64,000 nucleotides of DNA, from positions 17,246-81,245 of the forward strand of contig JAGSGY010000019.1 in the NCBI GenBank assembly GCA_023954855.1, in the 5' to 3' direction. Origin of the DNA: Pseudomonadota bacterium. Its GTDB lineage: Bacteria; Myxococcota_A; UBA796; GCA-2862545. The notes below the pieces were generated by a model. That model worked only from the letters and a program-made list of their open reading frames with translations, searched no databases and was not told the DNA's origin. The position numbers were made by a program, and so were the translations under genes. Shown here piece after piece: positions 1-9,090 of the stretch (position 1 is its first letter; each line of letters begins with the position of its first letter).

Positions 1-1182
1 CTTGAGGGCAGCCTCGAGCAGCTTGCGCTCGTGAATCAGGCCGACGACAGAGCCGTCTGCGTTGACGACCGGCATCTGGCTGATGCCGTGCATCTTGAGC
101 AGGCCGATGGCCTCGGTGGCCTTCATCGCGGCGGGCACGGTGATGGTCTCGCGGTCGCCAAGGGTCGAGAGCACGTCGCGAACGGTGCCGAGAGCGACGG
201 CGGGCTCGAGCATGCCGTTCTCTTCGAGCCACTTGTCGTTGTAGACCTTGGAGAGGTAGCGCGAGCCGTGGTCGGGAAGGAGCACCACGAAGATCTTGCC
301 TTCGCCGTCGTTCTTCTTCACGTACTTGAGGGCGCCAGCGACGGCGGCACCACAGGAACCACCGACGAACAAGCCCTCTTCGCGGGCGAGGCGGCGCGTC
401 ATCTCGAAGCACTCGCGGTCACCGACGCGCACGACGTCATCGACGTACTGGAAGTCCATCGTGGTGGGCAGGAAGTCCTCTCCGATGCCTTCGGTCAGGT
501 AGCTGAAGGGCTCGGTGAGCGTTCCGGTCTGGAAGTAGTCGTAGTAGAGCGAGCCCACGGGATCGACGCCGACGATGCGGATGTCGGCGTTCTGCTCCTT
601 GAGGTACTTGCCGGTGCCGGTGATCGTGCCGCCGGTGCCCAGGCCGCCAATGAAGGCATCGATCTTGCCGTCGAGCTGCTTGTAGAGCTCGGGACCGGTG
701 CTGCGGTAGTGCGCTTCGGGGTTGCTCGGGTTGTGGTACTGGTTCGCGTAGAACGAGTTGGGGGTCTCGTCGGCGATGCGGCGCGACACGCTGTAGTAGC
801 TACGCGGATCATCGGCCTCGACGTTCGTCGGGGTCACCACCACCTTGGCGCCGTAAGCACGCAGGGCGGCGCGCTTCTCTTCGGACTGCTTGTCGGGAAG
901 CACGAAGATGCACTTGTAGCCCTTGATCGCAGCCGCCATCGCGAGACCGGCACCCGTGTTGCCGCTCGTCGCCTCGACAATGGTTCCGCCCGGCTTGAGC
1001 TCACCGCTCTTCTCGGCATCCTCGATGATCTGCATCGCGATGCGATCCTTCACCGACGATCCCGGGTTCACGAACTCCACCTTGGCGTAGACCGTGGCCT
1101 TGATGCCGGCGGTGACCGAGTTGAGCTTCACGAGCGGCGTGTTGCCGACCACGCTGAGAATGTTGTCGTGGACGTTCTGCAT
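1..1182 (-). CDS. Cystathionine beta-synthase (3' end outside the window)
   Basis: PLP-dependent beta-replacement enzyme that joins serine (or O-acetylserine) with homocysteine or sulfide. The start is ATG at 1182, and 394 codons are visible before the window edge. The N-terminal PLP fold has the Schiff-base lysine in NPGSSVKDRIA and the phosphate and substrate loops TSGNTGAG and GGLGTGGT. A C-terminal CBS-domain segment follows (GISQMPVVNADGSVVG), after about residue 340. A trailing CBS region separates cystathionine beta-synthase from plain cysteine synthase CysK, so the former is favoured. It is transcribed away from the aldehyde dehydrogenase-like gene across a 179-base gap. Exact substrate choice (CBS or a CBS-domain cysteine synthase) cannot be settled from the visible part. 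Confidence 0.88.
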   Translation of the reverse strand, partial: MQNVHDNILSVVGNTPLVKLNSVTAGIKATVYAKVEFVNPGSSVKDRIAMQIIEDAEKSGELKPGGTIVEATSGNTGAGLAMAAAIKGYKCIFVLPDKQSEEKRAALRAYGAKVVVTPTNVEADDPRSYYSVSRRIADETPNSFYANQYHNPSNPEAHYRSTGPELYKQLDGKIDAFIGGLGTGGTITGTGKYLKEQNADIRIVGVDPVGSLYYDYFQTGTLTEPFSYLTEGIGEDFLPTTMDFQYVDDVVRVGDRECFEMTRRLAREEGLFVGGSCGAAVAGALKYVKKNDGEGKIFVVLLPDHGSRYLSKVYNDKWLEENGMLEPAVALGTVRDVLSTLGDRETITVPAAMKATEAIGLLKMHGISQMPVVNADGSVVGLIHERKLLEAALK

Positions 1183-1361
1183 CGAAACCGCGCTCCGGAG
1201 AAAGGAATGGGACTCCAGCGGGAGACCCTGAAGGGCGCGCACGTAACGCGCAGTCGGCAGGCGCAACACCCCACGATGCACCCGGAACCAGGAACCTCTG
1301 CAGAGACCGCCGCCGGGCGCCTTCGACGTGGTACGCTGACTGGAAACCGGGAGGCACCGAC

Positions 1362-2915
1362 TTGGCCGATCGCGACAGGCTGCTCCGCCGCGGAGACTAC
1401 ATCTGGGGCTCGTTCATCAAGCCCGAGCGGGTCGATGGGTACGTCGTTGGCGTCAACCCAGGCGACCGCATGGATGTGCTCGGTCGATTCCCCTTTTCTG
1501 AGGGCTCGGTCGACGATGCCGTGAGCTCCGCCATGCGCGGATTTGTGCTCTGGCGTCAGTGCAGCCTCTCGCAGCGCGTGCAGGCCGTGCGCCGCTATCG
1601 CGAGGGCCTCTCCAAGTATCAGGCACACTTTGCGCGCTTGATCAGCCGAGAGATCGGCAAGCCTTTGTGGGAAGCTCGCCAAGAAGTGCTCCAGTCCCTT
1701 CGGGCGGTGGATCTCATCCTCGAAGACGGCCTCGCCCTCCTCGAATCGCGGGTTCTCGACGAGAATGAAGCGCGCAGCGACTACATTCCGCGCGGCGTCG
1801 TCGGTATTCTGACTCCCTACAACAGCCCGCTGTACGTGCCCACGCTTCACGTGATTGCGTCGCTCGTGGCCGGAAACACGGTCGTCTTCAAGCCCTCGAA
1901 GTTCGCTCCCGCTGTCGGACAGGGCGTGGCCGAGCTGATCGACCGCTGCAAACTTCCTCGCGGCGTCTTCAACCTGGTACAAGGCAGCGGCGGAACCATC
2001 GGCCAGCGCCTCGCGACCCATCCCGGCGTCGACGCGCTTCTGTTCACCGGCTCCTTCCCAACCGCGATGGCGATCCGTCGCGCGACCTTCGAGCGCCCCG
2101 AGCTCCCCTCGCTGTACCAATGCGGCGGCAAGGGCTGCGCCATCGTCACCGACAGCGCCGAGGTCGAGCGCGCCGTCTACGAGACCTTGGTCGGCGCCTT
2201 CAAGAGCTCCGGCCAGCGCTTCAACAGCACCGGTCGCGTCATCGTGACGACCGAGATCTTCGACCGCTTCGTCGAGGAACTCTGCAAGCGGGCGGCGAAG
2301 ATCCGCCTCGACTATCCCGCCAATCCCGACGCGTTCATGGGCCCGCTGATCTCCGAAAATCTGCGTACCCGCTACCGGCGCTACGGCCGGGCGCTCATGC
2401 AACGGGGTCATACGCAGCTGCTCGATCTCGGCACCCCCGAAGTCTCGGGCCACCGCGGCTTCTACGCCAACCCAGCGATCTACTGGGTGAACTGGCAGAA
2501 CGGCCACGCCTTCCTCAACGAAGAGCCCCCGGGTCCGAACCTGCTCGTCTACCGCGTCGAAAACTGGGAAGAAGCCGTCGCACTGCACAACCAGCTCGTC
2601 TACCGGACCAGCGCGGCTGTCTTCGCCGACGCCAACGACCCCGCCCTGAGCGAGATCGTGCATCGCCTCAAGACCGGTGCCGTCAACGTGAATCGAGGCA
2701 CCATCGGCTCCTCGATGCGGCTGCCGAGCGTGGGCCTCGGCCGCGCATCCAACGGTATTCCCGGTGGACTCGAGCTCCTCAAGTTCCTCTCGACCCCACG
2801 GGCCAAGCTCGTCGAGAGCCGCCCCTTCGACCCCATGGCCACCGCCCCCGGCATGCAGTGGGTCGAACTCGAGGAAGAGGACGCTATCCAGACCATCGCC
2901 CCGGAGATGGGGTGA
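1362..2915 (+). CDS. Aldehyde dehydrogenase-fold protein lacking both catalytic residues
   Basis: 517 residues, the usual length of the ALDH superfamily, and closest in style to the succinylglutamate-semialdehyde dehydrogenase branch. The start is TTG at 1362, 7 bases after a GGGAGG ribosome site (1349-1354). The NAD(P)-site asparagine (N154 in TPYNSPL) and the FKPSK lysine region are kept. The general-base glutamate of the E-x-GGK motif is Gln253 (LYQCGGKG), and the nucleophilic cysteine of the GQxC motif is Phe287 (SSGQRFNSTGR). The spacing of 34 residues between these two sites matches that between E268 and C302 in human ALDH2, so the alignment is secure. The fold is therefore certain but classical dehydrogenase activity is unlikely. 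The next gene, a lipoprotein, overlaps its stop codon. Confidence 0.9.
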   Translation: MADRDRLLRRGDYIWGSFIKPERVDGYVVGVNPGDRMDVLGRFPFSEGSVDDAVSSAMRGFVLWRQCSLSQRVQAVRRYREGLSKYQAHFARLISREIGKPLWEARQEVLQSLRAVDLILEDGLALLESRVLDENEARSDYIPRGVVGILTPYNSPLYVPTLHVIASLVAGNTVVFKPSKFAPAVGQGVAELIDRCKLPRGVFNLVQGSGGTIGQRLATHPGVDALLFTGSFPTAMAIRRATFERPELPSLYQCGGKGCAIVTDSAEVERAVYETLVGAFKSSGQRFNSTGRVIVTTEIFDRFVEELCKRAAKIRLDYPANPDAFMGPLISENLRTRYRRYGRALMQRGHTQLLDLGTPEVSGHRGFYANPAIYWVNWQNGHAFLNEEPPGPNLLVYRVENWEEAVALHNQLVYRTSAAVFADANDPALSEIVHRLKTGAVNVNRGTIGSSMRLPSVGLGRASNGIPGGLELLKFLSTPRAKLVESRPFDPMATAPGMQWVELEEEDAIQTIAPEMG

Positions 2916-3637
2916 CGCGAGCCGCGCTTGGGCCCATCCTCGTCGCAGCGCTACTCACCGGATGTCCTCCAAAGGCTTCAACGCCAATGGATGTCATCGC
3001 GGCTACCCGGGCCGTCGCGCCCCCTCCTGGCGTGCTCACCTACACCCGCGTGAATGTGGCCGGTCCCTTCGACCTTCCCGACGTTCCAATGCGCGAGCGG
3101 TGGGAGGGCCCTGTCCTCTCCGATAGCGGTGATGTGCAGTACGACGTCATCGCTGAGAATGCGTCGACAGGCCGCGTACTCGAAGTGGTTCGAGTCTTCT
3201 ACGGCGAGGATGGCTACGGCTTCGTCGGCACGGTCCAGCCCGACGGAACGCTTCAGCGTTGGGACCCCGTCCAAGTAGTGTTGCCCCCGGACCCGAAGGT
3301 CGGTCAGATCTGGGAAGCCACACACCGAAAGGGCCCGAGCGTGTCCGTTCGAAGCTGCGAGATCCTCGCCTCTCAAGGCTGCGAGGGCGGCATGGTCAGC
3401 GTCTGTGAGTCGAAGCGAGACGGCGGCACCATCGTGCTCCGCGATCACTTCTGTCCGGGTACCGGTTGGGCGGGCTTCGAGGCCCTTGTGGTCGCCGCGA
3501 ACCAGCCGCCTGTGCGCATGTGGTCCGAGGAGCTCGAGCGTGATGGGGTGGCCGTTCCAGCTTTCGAGCGCGAACCGATCCCCGAGGGTGAGCTTCCCGC
3601 ACCCGTCGACCCCGAGCTTCCACCGCCGCCCCCGTAG
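2912..3637 (+). CDS. Predicted lipoprotein of unknown function
   Basis: 241 residues starting at a GTG that overlaps the stop of the preceding gene (GTGA), so it is probably translationally coupled to it. The N-terminus is a type II signal peptide with lipobox LLTGC, placing the mature protein on a membrane facing the periplasm or outside. The body is mostly beta-rich with four further cysteines and ends in a Pro/Glu-rich tail finishing in six prolines. I do not recognise a family. Its stop codon directly abuts the stop of the convergent histidine kinase gene with no base between them. Confidence 0.7.
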   Translation: MTRAALGPILVAALLTGCPPKASTPMDVIAATRAVAPPPGVLTYTRVNVAGPFDLPDVPMRERWEGPVLSDSGDVQYDVIAENASTGRVLEVVRVFYGEDGYGFVGTVQPDGTLQRWDPVQVVLPPDPKVGQIWEATHRKGPSVSVRSCEILASQGCEGGMVSVCESKRDGGTIVLRDHFCPGTGWAGFEALVVAANQPPVRMWSEELERDGVAVPAFEREPIPEGELPAPVDPELPPPPP

Positions 3638-5764
3638 CTACGCCTCAACAGCCTCAGAAGAAGCAACCTCAACGGTCGGCTCCTTCACGGGGAGCGGAAT
3701 GCGGGTCACGAAGGAGCTGCCGCGTCCCTTCACCGAGAGCACGTCCAGCTCGCCGCCGTGGGCCTGGACAATGCGTTGGCAGATCGGTAGCCCAAGCCCC
3801 GTGCCGTCGGACTTGGTCGTGAAGAACGGGATGAACAGCTTCGGCAGGTCGTCGGAGTCGATGCCGTCACCCGTGTCATTGACCGCAATCTCGACGCAAG
3901 GAATGCCGGCACGGTCGAGGCGTCGTCCAGTGCGAAGCTCGAGCACACCGCCGGTTGGCATGGCCTGAAGGGCGTTGCGCACCAGGTTCAGCAGCACCTG
4001 CGAGAGCCGTGCACGGTCAATGGGAAGCGCGGGAATGTCGCCGGCAAGCTCCTCGACAACCGTGATCCCGTCGGGAATGCCTTGAGCCCGTAGGAGTGCG
4101 TGGATGTGGGCCACCAACGCGTTGACATGGTCCTGCTCGAGATGAAGCTCGAGAGGCCGCGCATAGTCAAGGAACTGGCTCACCACGATGTTGAGCCGAT
4201 CCACCTCATCGACGACCACCTGCAGCATCTCTTGAGACTCGCCGTCGAGGTCTTCGGTCTGCAGGTACTCCGCCGCGCCCTTGATGCCAGCGAGAGGATT
4301 GCGGATCTCGTGGGCCATACCCGCCGCCATTGCGCCGAGTGCCGCGAGCCGATGGGCTTCTTCGAGCTGTTGGAAGCCCTGGATGTTGGTGAGTGCCACC
4401 GTTGCGAGCTCGGCGGTGTCACGCAACCGGCTGACCTCGTCGCCCGAGAATCCATCGGACCAGTCCTCGTCCTTGAGCGTCACCCAACCGAGCACCAGGC
4501 CCTGTGCCACAAACGGCACCACGAGCTCGGCGCCCATGGCATCGAGCAGGCCAACGAGCTCAGCAGAGGTCTCGTCGTAGCGCGCTCGTCGGGCCAGCGT
4601 ATGCCTGGACACGTGCGTGGCGCCCTGCCGAAACAGCTCGGGAAGCGACTGGGACGCGACCGCGGTCAGTGGACGCTCATCCGGCGAGCCCCGTCGACCC
4701 GCGAGCGCAAAGGCATCGAGGCCTCGATCCCAGAGGTAGACGCCGCAAGAAGGCACCCGGCCCGACGCATGCAGGCGAGAGAGCAAGGTCTCGGTGAGGC
4801 CACGGGTCGAGATCGCCGTCGGAAGGTCCCGACGCAGCTGTCCCAGCGCATCGGCGAGCTGCTGACCACGCTGATTGAGCAACCGGTTTGACCACCAGCC
4901 GATCTGGCCTCGGAGCGGGTCATAGGCCGCGAGGAAGAACAGCGACGCGAGGAAGATCTGGAAGGTGCTGTGGAAGGGATAGTCGCCTGAGTTCGTCCAG
5001 ATCACGGTGACGCCATCGACCACGACCAGCACAGCGGCTGAGACGACCAGCGCGGCAAGCCGCGAGAACAGCTCTTGCAGGTCGAGCAGCCGCAGCATCA
5101 CCATCGTCTGGTCGATGAAGTACATCGACAGCGCAGTGAACAGCACGCTGAGCGGTGGCAGCGCGCCCTGAAGCACAACGCCGCGACTGGCGAGGGGCAC
5201 ACTCGAGGGGTCGACAGGCGCCCCAAGGTTTCGCGCCAAATGCTCGAGCAGGGTCAGCCCGATGGCCAGGCCAATCGAGCCCAGCAGATAGTTCATACGC
5301 GCCCGATCGACCTTGAGCTCCATCTCGCTGCGCACGGTGTACAGGCGCTGCAGCACGAGGGCGAAGACGGCAAAGCCGAAGCCACCGGCCATGGCCTCCG
5401 GAATCGAAGAACGGGGGGTGTCGTAGAAAAAGGCCACATGGGCGAGGGTGGTGGCCGGTGCGACCACCGCAGTGGCCAGCATGATGCGCGGGACGATGGG
5501 CGAAGACGGCGAATCCGGGCGAAGCACCCGGTCGAGACACCACAGCGCAAAACCGGGAATGAACACCCCGGCGAACATGTAGAGGACCCGGAAGAAGCCA
5601 AGGCCCGGGATCAGCGAGGCGGCAAACGCGACGTAGGCGATGCAGATCGACCAGCCAAGTCCGAGGAATGCGCGCCGCCCCCCGTCACCACGGTCTTCAA
5701 GCCACGCACGGGTCGCGAGACCCGCTGAGATCACAGCAGCGCTGAGGTAGAGGAGCAGCGTCAT
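3638..5764 (-). CDS. Membrane sensor histidine kinase with GAF domain
   Basis: 708-residue two-component sensor. About seven or eight hydrophobic segments fill roughly residues 1-290. A GAF-like domain (about 310-450) follows, then the dimerisation/phosphoacceptor helix with His485 in MAHEIRNPLAG. The ATPase domain has the N box (NALQAMPTGG), the G1 box (DTGDGID), the F box (FIPFFTTK) and the G2 box (GTGLGLPI). The arrangement resembles NtrB/ZraS-type kinases that usually feed sigma-54 activators. No response regulator is adjacent; the only sigma-54 activator in the window (34502-36124) has FHA domains and no receiver domain. Signal and partner are unknown. Confidence 0.9.
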   Translation of the reverse strand: MTLLLYLSAAVISAGLATRAWLEDRGDGGRRAFLGLGWSICIAYVAFAASLIPGLGFFRVLYMFAGVFIPGFALWCLDRVLRPDSPSSPIVPRIMLATAVVAPATTLAHVAFFYDTPRSSIPEAMAGGFGFAVFALVLQRLYTVRSEMELKVDRARMNYLLGSIGLAIGLTLLEHLARNLGAPVDPSSVPLASRGVVLQGALPPLSVLFTALSMYFIDQTMVMLRLLDLQELFSRLAALVVSAAVLVVVDGVTVIWTNSGDYPFHSTFQIFLASLFFLAAYDPLRGQIGWWSNRLLNQRGQQLADALGQLRRDLPTAISTRGLTETLLSRLHASGRVPSCGVYLWDRGLDAFALAGRRGSPDERPLTAVASQSLPELFRQGATHVSRHTLARRARYDETSAELVGLLDAMGAELVVPFVAQGLVLGWVTLKDEDWSDGFSGDEVSRLRDTAELATVALTNIQGFQQLEEAHRLAALGAMAAGMAHEIRNPLAGIKGAAEYLQTEDLDGESQEMLQVVVDEVDRLNIVVSQFLDYARPLELHLEQDHVNALVAHIHALLRAQGIPDGITVVEELAGDIPALPIDRARLSQVLLNLVRNALQAMPTGGVLELRTGRRLDRAGIPCVEIAVNDTGDGIDSDDLPKLFIPFFTTKSDGTGLGLPICQRIVQAHGGELDVLSVKGRGSSFVTRIPLPVKEPTVEVASSEAVEA

Positions 5765-5865
5765 AGCGCATGCAACCTACCCCAGAGGCCCCCCGGTGCC
5801 GAGGCCGAGACCGAGAACAGCGGCTCGAAACGCAAAGCGCCGGTACATCGCGATACTCTGCGGCC

Positions 5866-7194
5866 ATGACTGACCTGTACCGCGCCCTCCCCAAAGTCGA
5901 CGTCTTGCTGGCTGACCCTCGGCTCGCAGCCCTGCCCCGAACCCTGTGTGTCGATGCGGCGCGCGAGGAACTCGATGGGCTGCGCTCCGCCATCGGCAGA
6001 GGCGAGATCGACGAGGTGCCCGACGTGGCCGCATCCGTCGCCGAGCGCGTGGGTGAGCTGCTCTCCGAGAGCATGCGGTCGGTCATCAATGCGACTGGCG
6101 TCGTGATTCACACGAACCTCGGCCGCGCCCCCTGGCCCGCTCCGGCCGTCGCGGCCGCCGTGCGAGCGAGCGGCTACACCAACGTCGAGATGGACCTGGC
6201 CAGCGGGCAGCGGGGCACACGTGGCGACGGGGTCAAGCGGTTGCTACGCCTGCTGACCGGCTGTGAGGATGGCCTGGTGGTCAACAACTGTGCAGCCGCG
6301 GTGCTGCTCACCCTCACCGCACTCGCCCGGGAGAAGGAGGTCGTGGTCTCGCGCGGTGAGTTGGTGGAGATCGGCGGCTCATTTCGCGTACCGGACGTGA
6401 TCAGCGAAGGAGGCGCAAAGCTTGTCGCCGTAGGAAGCACCAACCGCACTCATCTGCGGGACTACGCCTACGCCATCGGCCCGGAGACCGCCGTTCTGCT
6501 CAAGGTTCATCCGTCGAACTTCAAGGTCGTCGGCTTCACCAAAGCACCCACCCGCGAGGAGCTCGTGCAGCTCGCAGAGGACAAGGGCCTGCTCGCGGTC
6601 GAGGACCTCGGCAGCGGAAGTCTCGAGGGACGTCCCGGCGAACCGGCCGTCCGCGACGTGATCTCGGCGGGCGTGCACGTCGTCACCTTCTCGGGCGACA
6701 AGCTCCTCGGAGGGCCGCAGGCCGGACTGATCGTCGGTCGACGCGACGCCATCCAGAAGCTGCGACGACACCCGCTCTACCGGGCACTTCGGGTCGGCAA
6801 GGTCACTCTGGCAGCCGTCGAGGCTACCCTGGCGGCGCACGCACGAGGGGACACCACGCCGGTGGCCTCGATGCTCGATGCCGACCTCCATCACCTTCAT
6901 GCGCGCGCACAACGTCTGCAGACGCGCCTCTCCGACGCCGGAGTCGCGAGCAAAGTCGAAGAGGATGTCGGCTTCACCGGCGGCGGCGCACTGCCCGGAA
7001 AGACCTTGCCGACCTGGACGGTCACCCTCGACCCACCCTCGCTCGATGCGGTAGCCAAGCGCCTTCGCACCGGCACCCCCGCAGTCGTTCCCCGCATTGC
7101 ACGCGAGCAGTTGGTGCTCGACCTACGCACCGTCACCGACGAGCAGGTCGCCGACCTGGCCGAGCGGGTGGCGTCGGCGATCCGGGTCGGGTAG
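5866..7194 (+). CDS. selA: L-seryl-tRNA(Sec) selenium transferase
   Basis: 442 residues, a normal SelA length. It converts seryl-tRNA(Sec) to selenocysteinyl-tRNA(Sec) with selenophosphate, using PLP. Diagnostic blocks are VINATGVVIHTNLGRAP, the NNCAAAVLL segment, HPSNFKVVGF, and the PLP-lysine segment FSGDKLLGGPQAG with Lys279. The ATG at 5866 is chosen because it gives the family's usual N-terminus; an upstream in-frame extension lacks similarity. selB, selD and the selC tRNA are not in this window, so the rest of the selenocysteine machinery must lie elsewhere. Its presence implies that in-frame TGA may be read as selenocysteine in this genome, though I found no clear selenoprotein here. 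Confidence 0.95.
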   Translation: MTDLYRALPKVDVLLADPRLAALPRTLCVDAAREELDGLRSAIGRGEIDEVPDVAASVAERVGELLSESMRSVINATGVVIHTNLGRAPWPAPAVAAAVRASGYTNVEMDLASGQRGTRGDGVKRLLRLLTGCEDGLVVNNCAAAVLLTLTALAREKEVVVSRGELVEIGGSFRVPDVISEGGAKLVAVGSTNRTHLRDYAYAIGPETAVLLKVHPSNFKVVGFTKAPTREELVQLAEDKGLLAVEDLGSGSLEGRPGEPAVRDVISAGVHVVTFSGDKLLGGPQAGLIVGRRDAIQKLRRHPLYRALRVGKVTLAAVEATLAAHARGDTTPVASMLDADLHHLHARAQRLQTRLSDAGVASKVEEDVGFTGGGALPGKTLPTWTVTLDPPSLDAVAKRLRTGTPAVVPRIAREQLVLDLRTVTDEQVADLAERVASAIRVG

Positions 7195-7204
7195 AAACGT
7201 GGCA

Positions 7205-8128
7205 ATGACACAGGGTTTCTACGAGCTTCTCGGCGCCGATGCAGGCGCGACCACCGGCCAGATTCGCGCCGCGTACACGCGCGTGGTCGCCGGACTCGAC
7301 CGCCGACACAAGGCCATTGTCGAGCAGGGTGGCGACCCGTCGTCCGTCGAGCTGTCGAAGGCGCAGGCGACCGAAGCCTGGGGCGTACTCTCCGACCCCG
7401 CCCGACGCCGTCGCTACGACGCCATGCGCGCCCTCACCGAGGACGGCTGGACGACGGACCCCGCACAGCTCTGGGACCGCGTATCGGGCGCCCTCATTCA
7501 TCCGGCGGCCGCCTCGGCTGTGGAGCTTCTCAGCTCGACGACGGACCTACACCTTGGTCAGCTTCCCCCGGCACCCGGCGCCCAAGTCCCGACCGCACCG
7601 GCCCGTTCCCGCGAAGACGAGCGGACCGTGACCGCGACTACGGTACCTCGCATTCAGCCGGCACCGCCGCCAATCAGTGCCATGCCGTCGGCCCCGCCGC
7701 CGCCGATCACGGCCACTCCGCGCTTTGCACCAACGGGTGCTCCGCCGACCTTTGGTGGTGCCGAGCCGACCACGCCGCTCGACGGCCCTGACCTTCGCGT
7801 CGTCGCCGGACGCCCGGCCGCCCCCGACGTGCTGGTCATGCAGGCGGCACCCGCCGCGATCGGCGCCGAAGACATCGCGCGCCTCATCGGCACGCATGGT
7901 CACTCCGGTGGCCTGCTGCGCGCAGTCCGTGAGCTGCGGGGCATGACGCTGCAGGACATGGCGGACACCACCCGCATCAGCGTGCGCTATCTCGAGGGTG
8001 TCGAGGCCGAGGCCCGCGACGTGCTTCCGTCTGCGACCTTCGTGCGCGGCTACGTCCGTGAGATGGCCCGCATGCTCGATCTCGACGACCACGCGGTGGT
8101 CGCGGGGTACATGCAGCGCTTCGGATGA
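7205..8128 (+). CDS. DnaJ-domain protein with C-terminal RodZ-like helix-turn-helix
   Basis: 307 residues. Residues 1-75 form a J-domain-like helix bundle (FYELLGADAGATTGQIRAAY and a C-terminal LSDPARRRRYDAM), but the HPD tripeptide needed to stimulate DnaK appears altered to DRRHK, so Hsp70 stimulation is doubtful. A Pro/Ala-rich linker follows. Residues about 225-307 form a helix-turn-helix of the RodZ/HTH_25 type (LRAVRELRGMTLQDMADTT, ISVRYLEGVE, FVRGYVREMARML). There is no membrane segment. The stop overlaps the next start (ATGA), so it is coupled to the pseudouridine synthase gene. Similar J-domain/HTH fusions are typical of Myxococcota; the role is not known to me. Confidence 0.8.
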   Translation: MTQGFYELLGADAGATTGQIRAAYTRVVAGLDRRHKAIVEQGGDPSSVELSKAQATEAWGVLSDPARRRRYDAMRALTEDGWTTDPAQLWDRVSGALIHPAAASAVELLSSTTDLHLGQLPPAPGAQVPTAPARSREDERTVTATTVPRIQPAPPPISAMPSAPPPPITATPRFAPTGAPPTFGGAEPTTPLDGPDLRVVAGRPAAPDVLVMQAAPAAIGAEDIARLIGTHGHSGGLLRAVRELRGMTLQDMADTTRISVRYLEGVEAEARDVLPSATFVRGYVREMARMLDLDDHAVVAGYMQRFG

Positions 8129-9090
8129 GCCAACTCGAAGGCAACGCGCCCGCGAAGGGCCGTGTCGATGCCCTGCTCGCCGACTTGTTCCCGGAACTGT
8201 CTCGCTCACGCGCCGCCGCGCTCATCAAGGACGGTCGCGTGCGGGTGGATGGCGAAGTGGTTCGGCGCCCGAGCACCAAGTGCATCTCTGGGGCCCAGAT
8301 CCTGGTCGAGATGCCGCCACTCGCGTCTGCTCAAGCCGAACCCCAAGACCTGCCGCTCGACATCGTCCACGAAGACGCCGACCTGATCGTCGTGAACAAA
8401 GCACCTGGCATGGTGGTGCACCCGTCCGCGGGTCACGCCGACGGAACGCTCGTGAACGCGCTGCTGTTCCACATCAAGGACCTCTCCGGCATCGGCGGCG
8501 TCGAGCGCCCAGGCATCGTTCACCGCATCGACCGCGGCACGAGCGGACTCCTCGTCGTCGCCAAGCACGACGCGGCACACCAGGCCCTCGCGGCCCAGTT
8601 CGCCGAGAAGACGGCAGGCCGACGCTACGTCGCACTCTGCTACGGCGTCACGAAGGAAGACGGCGGGCGCATCGAGTCCACCCTCGCCCGCCACCCGGTC
8701 GACCGAAAGCGCTTTGCCTCGAGCGAGTCGGGCGGCAAGCGCGCGGTCACGCACTGGCGACGCCTCGCCCATGCACCGCAGCTGACCATGGTGGAGTGCC
8801 GGCTCGAGACGGGCCGCACGCACCAGATCCGCGTGCACCTTGCCGAGATGCACCATCCACTGGTCAACGACGACATGTACGGCAATCGTCGCCGAGTCGG
8901 CGGACCTCTACTGCGCTGGATGGATGCAAACCCACGTCGGCCTCTGCTTCACGCGTGGAAGCTCGGCCTGACCCATCCGACCACAGGAGAGCGCCTGGTG
9001 TGTACCGCTCCCCTGCCGCAGGACTTCAAGGATGCACTGGTGGCGGCGAACCTCCCGGAGGAGGCCCTGCCCGCCGACCTCGTGTCTTAG
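8125..9090 (+). CDS. RluA/RluD-family 23S rRNA pseudouridine synthase
   Basis: 321 residues. An S4 RNA-binding domain at the N-terminus (AALIKDGRVRVDGEVV) is followed by the pseudouridine synthase fold. The signature is HRIDRGTSGLLVVAK with catalytic Asp136, plus the later motif GRTHQIRVHLAEMHHPLVND. This layout is that of RluD, which modifies helix 69 of 23S rRNA, but RluC-type specificity cannot be excluded. It overlaps the preceding gene by four bases (ATGA) and overlaps the convergent lipoprotein gene by four bases at the stops (TTAG). Confidence 0.93.
   Translation: MSQLEGNAPAKGRVDALLADLFPELSRSRAAALIKDGRVRVDGEVVRRPSTKCISGAQILVEMPPLASAQAEPQDLPLDIVHEDADLIVVNKAPGMVVHPSAGHADGTLVNALLFHIKDLSGIGGVERPGIVHRIDRGTSGLLVVAKHDAAHQALAAQFAEKTAGRRYVALCYGVTKEDGGRIESTLARHPVDRKRFASSESGGKRAVTHWRRLAHAPQLTMVECRLETGRTHQIRVHLAEMHHPLVNDDMYGNRRRVGGPLLRWMDANPRRPLLHAWKLGLTHPTTGERLVCTAPLPQDFKDALVAANLPEEALPADLVS

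Noticed and set aside
31..1524. 497-residue ORF on the plus strand opposite cystathionine beta-synthase
   Set aside because: It is the complementary reading of a strongly conserved PLP enzyme. It has no family motif, and its composition follows the GC-rich mirror of the real gene.
1128..2663. 511-residue minus-strand ORF under the aldehyde dehydrogenase-like gene
   Set aside because: Antisense shadow. The plus-strand reading has the fold, length and ribosome site.
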